Of a stretch of 64,000 bases of DNA, positions 57,694 through 64,000 are shown one piece after another. The DNA is from Karstenula rhodostoma CBS 690.94 (Eukaryota; Ascomycota; Dothideomycetes; Pleosporales; Didymosphaeriaceae). The notes beneath the pieces are model-generated. The model had not been told where the DNA came from. It ran no database searches and saw only the letters and a list, made by a program, of their open reading frames with translations. How positions within the stretch are numbered: position 1 is the first letter of the stretch; every line of letters starts with the position of its first letter. A program made the position numbers and the translations under genes. Location of the stretch: the NCBI GenBank assembly GCA_010093485.1, contig MU001506.1, forward strand, positions 682,001-746,000, written 5' to 3'.

Positions 57694-59315
57694 TCACGCA
57701 GGACACTCGGCGCTGCTCCGCAGATGAGCCTGGCGAAACATCTCCTGCATGGCGAAATAGTGCGCGACGATGCCGCACAGCACAGCGACGTGCCAGATGT
57801 TGTGGCTGGCGCCGAGGTAGTCGAATTTGCCAGGCAGCCAGCGCTCGGGCACGCGAGCGACGTAGACGAGGGCGCCGACGAAGTAGATGAGCATGCTGGG
57901 GACGGCGGGCATGTAGAAGGTGGCGGTGTAGTCGAGGCCGTGGAGGGCGATGAGCTGGAAGAAGGGCAGGAGCGACGTCAGGGCGAGCACGACGTAGAAG
58001 GTGACGCGCAGCCAGGCGAGGTCGTTGCGGTTGAAGGCTGGGTTCCAGGGGAGGTAGACGCCGCCGAGGGAGAGGGCGGCGGTTAGTGTCATGTACGCCC
58101 ACCGGGAGTGGGGTTCGCAGTAGAAGGCTGTGTATTCGAACGTCATGATGGATGCGCCGACTAGGAGCGAGATGCCTGTGTAGTCGATGCAAGCGTAGCG
58201 CTCGAGCAGCGTCTGGTGGCTGATGCCGTTCATCGTGTGCATGATGCACGAGCACAGCAGGCACTTGCACGCGGCGAAGAAGAAGATGGCGGCGATGACT
58301 ATGTCCGTCGTCGTGCTCGCGTGGAAGTTGATGTGCTGCGGGTAGAAGTAGAAGGCGAATCCGAGCATGACCATGAAGCCGAACAGGTGGGTCCAGATGT
58401 TTGTCGACTCGTTGTGGATGCCGCAGATGGAGCGGATGCAGGCCCAGTGGCCGTCGTAGAAGCGGTAGCCGGTGAGTATGTGCTCGTTGGCCTGCCACGG
58501 CGCGGGCAGGTCCTCGTAGCGGATCAGGCCGCGCTCCTTTGCGCGGGCGAGGGCGCGGTCTACCGCGAAGTCGATCTTGAGCTCGATGGATTGGCGGGCG
58601 CGGTGGGCCTTGTCCAGGCCGGCGTCGACGGCGTGCTGGAGCAATTCGCGGGGGTCGAACTGGCGCGCGCGGACGAGCTCTTGGTTGACCGTCTCGAGGC
58701 CGGCGTCGCGGAAGGCGTAGGCGCGCGTCTCGAGGTCGGTGACCCAGTCTTCAATCAGGAGGATGCCCTCGACGACCTTCTCGGCGAGCGTCTCTTTGGA
58801 TTCCAGGGCATGCTGGTAGCGGCTCTCGAGCGTCTCCACGAAGACGGCGGCCTGGCGGCGGCCGACCTCGAGGGCGCCGTCGGAGATCTTGGAGCATGAT
58901 TCGCGCACGGCGAGGAGGGTCGAGTATGCGTATTCGACGCCCGTGTCGAGCTTGAGCTGACCGTACGAGTCGATGTGGTCGAGCCGGCAGTTGAGTTCTG
59001 CGAGGAAGCCGCCGAGCTGGGCGATGATTCAGTACATGGCGTCTGCGTCGTCTACCCCACCACCTAGCTACCTACCAGCGCATGGAAATCGCCTTGGTCG
59101 ACACAGGGCGTGCCGCCGTGGATCAGGAACGACGACGACGACGGGCGCCGTGAGGAAGTCGGTCGCGGGGGTGGAGGTGGTTGCAGGTCCCCTGCGTCGA
59201 AGGTGCCGTAGCCTCGGTTCGCACGCAGCACGGTGGCAGCGCTGGCGTCGCCCTCCGTGGGCATTGCAACGGCTGTACTCGTGGCGCCGGCGTTGCGGGA
59301 GGCAGCGCGGGGCAT
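57694..59315 (-). CDS. PAQR/haemolysin-III family protein, IZH3-like
   Basis: Minus-strand exons 59076-59315 and 57694-59016 (59-nt GTAGGT...CAG intron); 520 residues. The N-terminus (~260 residues) is cytosolic: Pro/Ser-rich, then a helical stretch (ESRYQHALESKETLAEKVVEGILLIEDW). Seven membrane helices follow with the PAQR metal-site motifs SICGIHNESTNIWTHL, CIMHTMNGISHQTLLERYACIDYTGI and HNIWHVAVLCG (conserved Ser, His, Asp and two His). The long N-terminal domain is characteristic of yeast Izh3 rather than Izh1, 2 or 4. Yeast IZH proteins affect zinc and lipid homeostasis; related receptors may have ceramidase-like activity. Codon third positions are strongly G/C, suggesting high expression or local composition. 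Confidence 0.92.
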
Positions 59316-61141
59316 GGTCGGCTCGTATATATCTACTCAGTCACAGCGGGCCAGACCGGAGCAGCTGCACAGCCCATGTACTGTGTCGCCGGACGCGTTG
59401 CGGAGGGCTGGAGGGCTGGAGGGCTGGAGGGCTGTTGGTGGTGCAGCACAGCGTGGGCTGCCGGATCCGGGCGATTGGCCTCAGTATGCGCGTGGACGCA
59501 GCGAAAGACGGTCAGGCGGGGCGAGAATGCAATTGGCGTCGAGGAGTAAGGACAGGACAGCTGCTATGAGGGGCGCAGCGACGGCTGGTGAATGCGCGCA
59601 GATGACGCACGTTTTTGGAGGCGGCGTTTCGCTGGTGGTGGACTTGAGCGGAAAAGGGCTCGCGGCCGAATGCGCCGGGCCGCGGTATTTTGAGTCTTGG
59701 CCGCTTTGCCGCCTCATCCGGCCTTCTTTGTGGCAGGCCATGCCCGTCGATTCTTTGTTGCTCGCGCCCAGCCATGGGGCGCATGGAGCGCATGTCTCGA
59801 CCGAGGTGGTCGTTGTCGAGACACTGCAGGGCGAGACCCTCCACCAGCGACACGAAACACCAACCACTCCCCCACGCGTGTACGCATCTTATCGTGCGCC
59901 AGCTGTCAAACGCCGACCCTGCAGCTGTTCACCCGAGCCCCAACAGCACAGCCATCTCATCTGCTGTCGCCACCAGGAACGTCGGCAGCCGACTTCGCCT
60001 TCTCCGCCGGTACCGGCATGCTACGGGAACGACCGCATTGTGCTACACTCCAACCGTGGCCGCAGCACCTCAGTCGCTGTAGAAGAATGCTCTTCCCTCT
60101 TTGCGATGCCACCAATCGCAAGCACTCCGCGCACCGCTGCGTACTTGACCTGCCTAAAGACCTCTGGCGCCGTTATCCGTCATGGCCGTCATCATAGCGT
60201 CGCAATCACAGTAGTAGCATATTCCTTCTCGACTCTTGCTGGCAGCTTGTATGGTGGGCGTCATCTCAAAAGGTCATCTAGGTATAATCCTAACTAGCGC
60301 CAATATCACCATGCTGTGCCCTACATTATGTACGTACCGATACTTACTTACAATCTATATATTTCGAAACATCTAACAGTACAAACCCATGGCCAGTGCG
60401 GGTCGGCCGCCCGTCTTCCCTACCAACTAGCGACACTACCATTTAATTTGTTTGTAGTCTATCCGCTTGTGAACGCGCTTACCCGCTATGTGATAACATG
60501 TTAACCTTACCGCTCAGCTCAGCCACTCTGCTCTGCAGTCGTGGGAAGGAAGTGCTACGGAAACAAACTTCTTAAGCGTATGCAGTTCTGCTCTGAATCT
60601 GGTCAAAAACAGCACAGCGGATTCCGGGCATCGATGGCGTTTTAATAGTGTGTGTCTAGATTATTAAGTGGATGTCCTCGAGGGTCTTGGCACTGCTCCT
60701 GATCTTGAGTCGGATTAACCATGTTCCGAGCCAGGCAGTCGCTCGTCTACCGTACGTACGCCGAAGACGTGCACTTCAACTCGTACGCTGAGCAGCCTGA
60801 GCCCGGCTGCCTCCCCGACACGCGCGTCGGCCTTCTTGACGAGGCAGAGGGACGAGTGGAGCGCCAGCTCGATTGGACTCGTAGTGCCATCATTGTAGGT
60901 TAGTGTCACGTCTCAAAGGTTGGCGTGATCCTGGCTGTGGAACGCTGAAGCAAGCGTGTAATTAGTTACATAGACAAGTAAGAGTCTAGAAAGGGTACTG
61001 TACAACATATCTACACCAAGAAAAAAAGGCGGCGTTACGTCGTGTCGTCGTCCATGACATGCACACACATCGTCAGGCGTAAATCGTAACATCCCCCCAC
61101 GTCAACGCAACCAAAGGAAACGAGCAAGCAAGACAAACCTC
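59316..61141. other. 1.8-kb interval, no supported gene
   Basis: Upstream of IZH3 and beyond the Zn2Cys6 stop. A 354-codon plus-strand frame (59233-60297) overlaps the first IZH3 exon and has no domain features; I do not call it. It includes a four-copy GGAGGGCT repeat. Confidence 0.55.
59402..59433 (+). repeat. (GGAGGGCT)4 microsatellite
   Basis: Four direct copies of an 8-bp unit about 90 bp upstream of the IZH3 start codon. Confidence 0.85.
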
Positions 61142-63648
61142 CTACATTCCCCCCGCTCTCAGCACCAACAACCCCGCCACCAGCCGATCGAAGAAAAAAC
61201 CCATGTCGCCCCCCTCGCGCTCCGCGCCCGCTTTCGCCGCCAGATACCCCGGCGTAGCCCCCCGCACCGCCTCGCGGACATTCTCGATGAACTTGTCTTC
61301 CGGCGGCGCCTCCATCTTCTTCTCGTCAGCCCGCTCGACATCCCCGCGCCACTCCGGCCCCAACCTCGCATGGCACCCCGCAAAGCACCTGCCGTAGAAC
61401 TCTCGCAGCTGCCGCACCGCCTCCTCGTCGCCGCGGAAGTCGTGCGCTTGCGCGCTATCCGAGGGTGCGGGGGTATCGTGGGAGTGGTGGTATGGCAGTT
61501 TGGCCGCGTGGTACTGGATGCTTTCGACCGTCATGAGGAGCGTTGTTAGCGTCGCAACGGCGAGGGGCCACTCGTGCGGCGCGCGGTTGAGGAGGAGCTG
61601 TTCCAGGCTCAGCAGGACCTCCCGCATCAATTTGAGGGCGAGCGCGGGCATCATGGAGCCGAGCTGCGCACGGATGAAGCAGGGGGTTGGGAGGACGCCT
61701 TCAGGTAGGGCCGGCATGTTGGCGACGAGTTGTGCAAGGGCCGGGGAGGTCGTCGGCGGCGGGAGCGTGATGTCCCCGCCGACGTGGACCAAGATGAGGA
61801 GCTTGAGAGACTGGTGGAGGAGGTGGGAGGACGGGGATGTAGGAGGGAGTGCGCGGTAGTAGGTGTAGATGTGGCGGAGGACGCGGAGTGGGGAGCAGAA
61901 GGGGGGGAAAGAGTGGAAGTGATGTGCGACAAGGAGGGAGAGGTGCGTGTCGAGTAGTTCCTCGAGATTCTGCATTGCTTCGGGGGTCAAGATGGCGGGG
62001 AGGACGGCGTGGGTGCGGGTCTCAGGAGGTGAGTCATTTGGTGGCCAGGAATAGACAGTGTGTTCGTGGAGCAGGGGACCGTTGCGGTTGTCGAACTGGA
62101 TGAGGGATACAGGGACGTGGAGTACGGATCCGAATCCAAAAGTGATGGGTATTGAGTAGGAACCGGGAGCCACGTGGTAGTCACCAAAGCAGGCCTCTAT
62201 GGGCCTCGCAGTGGGATGCCAGCCATGGCGTTCTGCCAGGAAGACACTGGCCAACCCAGAAACCAGGCGGTCGCGGCAGGGATGATTGACGAGGTCGCCC
62301 TTAAAGTGGTCGATGCAGGATTTGCACGGAGTCCCAGGATCGCACTTCTCCTTGCGTTTCTTGCAGTTTGAACACGATCCAACAAGGCGCATCAATGCTG
62401 CATGACTTCGTTGTTGAGCAGTCAATGCCCCTACACGACCCCTTTGGCGCCGACGACTACCTTCCGCTCCCGAAGGAACCAGTCTATGTTGTGTGTTGGG
62501 TTGGTACGAGACCCAGCCGAAATTATCGGTGGTTGGAGAGGGCGACGCGAGCTTGTTGTTGCGACTGCGGCGCGGGTTTGACAGGCTTCGCGTGAGTAAG
62601 GCCGGGCGAGGTGAGCACTGCTGCTCAGGGGACGTAGACAGCACAGGCGGCACCCAGCGAGACCAGTATTGTGATTGCTGTCTCAAAGATGGATGCCGCT
62701 CCATAGCAGCTCTCGCGCGGTAATCTGATGGTGAGCTAGACACACGGATCTGCGGCTGAGGGATGGTAATTGCCCGTGGTTGACTATGCTGCGATTGCTG
62801 ATAAGATAAGTGGTCGGTCCATGGGTGTGAGGAGAATGTGTTGCTAAACCTCTGTGGTTCCGTTTGGGGAATTGGTATTGGCATGGCACCTGTCCCGTCT
62901 TCTTGTTGAACCTCTATGATGGGTTCCACGGACGGCTCAACCCACGTCCCGACATTGTCCAGAGCCTGTGAGGCATACACATCGAGGCTGCTGAAGGAAT
63001 GAGGTGTTCCAGCTACGTGAGGGTTGAAGAGACCCGATGTTGGTGCCGTCTGGTAAGAACTTGATGAGCCATAGCTGTGAGTGTCGAAGAACGGTAACGT
63101 TGAATATCCAAGCCTAAAGCAAGATATGTCAGTGCGGTTCGCGTGAAAGGGCAGATTGAAAACAGCCCACGGCCCAAATGATGTAGGAAATTTACGAGCG
63201 AGTTGTGATGCCCATTTCGTGTTTGTACGTACGCGGGAGAGAGCGTAGACTCGCAGGCCTCAACCGAATCCTGATGCACCCCTACTTGCGCTGCCAGGGG
63301 TGAAGTAGCTGATGTTGTATATGAAGGAGAGCCACTCAGCCAAGAATGACCTCCATTGACAGACGGCGGTCGTGAGACAGCATAATCAAATGAAGAGGGA
63401 CCATCAAAGACCGATGCTGTAGTGGAGGGTTCGTAGAATTGCTCAGAGGTTACACTTGCTGGGTCATGAGCGTTGGACGAGAACGAAGCGTCGCCATAGG
63501 GGGTACCGGCCGATTTGGTTGCGATGCCGAGGTCGCCTTGGAACAATGGGTCGTACAATTCACCGTCCCAGGATATCAAGTCCTGCCAGCCCTCCTCCGA
63601 TGAAAGCTTTTGGGTGAGGGTAGACATCCTCCGCGCATTGAAGGCCAT
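61142..63648 (-). CDS. Zn2Cys6-type transcription regulator with internal zinc cluster
   Basis: Minus-strand exons 63233-63648 and 61142-63113 (119-nt GTACGT...TAG intron); 795 residues from the first ATG. The N-terminal ~380 residues are Ser/Pro/Gln-rich and probably disordered. The zinc cluster is internal: GSCSNCKKRKEKCDPGTPC, then KSCIDHFKGDLVNHPC, i.e. C-x2-C-x6-C-x5-C-x2-C-x12-C at about residues 386-418, with an unusually long last spacing. The rest (HLSLLVAHHFHSFPPF..., MREVLLSLEQLLL, FYGRCFAGCHARLGPEW) is a helical effector domain. The frame is open a little upstream of the chosen ATG as far as 63720 without another ATG, so an extra 5' exon is possible. Expected to be nuclear; targets unknown. 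Confidence 0.82.
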
Positions 63649-64000
63649 GTTGGAGGTAGCGATCGGCGGCGCTATAGAGCCGGAGGAGTGGCGGCCGTAT
63701 TGTGTACCCTGGGGTAACACAGGTCACAATGTGTCTCCAATTATCAGGCCTGACCCGGGTGTGGCGTCTGCAGTGGAGCAAGTTGGGCGTAAAGAGCTCG
63801 CTTGTGGAGTTGGGTGAGACGACGCAGGTCAGAGCAGATGTGTGGCCAGTCGCGTGTTGAGCGGACGGAAGCTGTAGTTAGGCACCTGTGAGATGGGAAG
63901 CCCACCACCTCGCGTGGTGTCATCTAAGGGAGATGGCGGGAAAAGTGTGAGAGTGAACCAAAACCGCGGGCGTTGACCAAAGGGAAAGATGGCGACTTGT
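63649..64000. other. Upstream region of the Zn2Cys6 gene at the window edge
   Basis: No supported gene. It may hold the promoter or a non-coding or short coding first exon of the regulator. Confidence 0.5.

Noticed and set aside
57614..58498. 294-codon His/Arg-rich frame in IZH3
   Set aside because: Shadow of the PAQR gene, caused by its strong G/C third-position bias.
59233..60297. 354-codon plus-strand open frame
   Set aside because: It overlaps the first IZH3 exon on the other strand, has irregular composition with Arg/His/Pro-rich segments and no domain. It looks like chance open frame in GC-rich DNA.

Overview
This is nuclear DNA of a filamentous ascomycete (Pezizomycotina). The evidence is many short spliceosomal introns (about 47-140 nt, mostly GTANGT donors, CTAAC/CTGAC branch sites, YAG acceptors) and fungal families: Zn2Cys6 and bZIP regulators, DHA2 and ACS transporters, GH62, GH20, DUF4360, a BIM1-like protein and an IZH3-like PAQR. 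A dothideomycete is my best guess but the sequence alone does not prove it. I reconstructed exons by hand from splice signals and from how well the joined protein fits its family; no alignment or RNA evidence was available.

Layout. 1-2354: 3' part of an NF-X1/FAP1-type zinc-finger gene. 2355-6528: no supported gene. 6529-8729: bilirubin-oxidase-type multicopper oxidase. 9287-11226: DUF885 protein. 11449-12630 and 13359-15524: a divergent pair, a Gfo/Idh/MocA dehydrogenase and a Zn2Cys6 regulator, separated by a region with a ~79-bp tandem repeat. 17280-18440: bZIP regulator. 18441-23001: gene-poor, with a TA-flanked inverted-repeat element. 23002-27606: divergent cytochrome P450 and NADPH-P450 reductase, followed by an inositol/sugar transporter (28740-30431). 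30793-31092: orphan caspase-fold relic. 31814-36826: coiled-coil protein, DGAT2 acyltransferase, STK19 homologue. 37206-44890: DHA2 drug transporter, GPI-type serine-rich protein, BIM1-like protein, AIF/FSP1-like FAD oxidoreductase, RING-like protein. 45109-48818: two codirectional secreted glycosidases, GH62 and GH20. 49438-53615: F-box-like protein, DUF4360 secreted protein, cupredoxin. 54623-59315: ACS-family vitamin transporter and IZH3-type PAQR receptor. 61142-63648: second Zn2Cys6 regulator.

How the genes relate. Most of the window is ordinary mixed genome, not one pathway. The P450/reductase pair shares a 689-bp promoter and is the best candidate for a small functional unit. The dehydrogenase/regulator pair shares a promoter that carries tandem repeats. 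GH62 and GH20 are neighbouring secreted hydrolases. Three copper-type extracellular proteins occur, and two of their genes (the oxidase and the cupredoxin) each carry a non-canonical GC-AG intron next to a copper ligand. The regulator at 13359 has its zinc cluster built from 20-, 18- and 11-nt micro-exons, and the bZIP basic region is also split by an intron.
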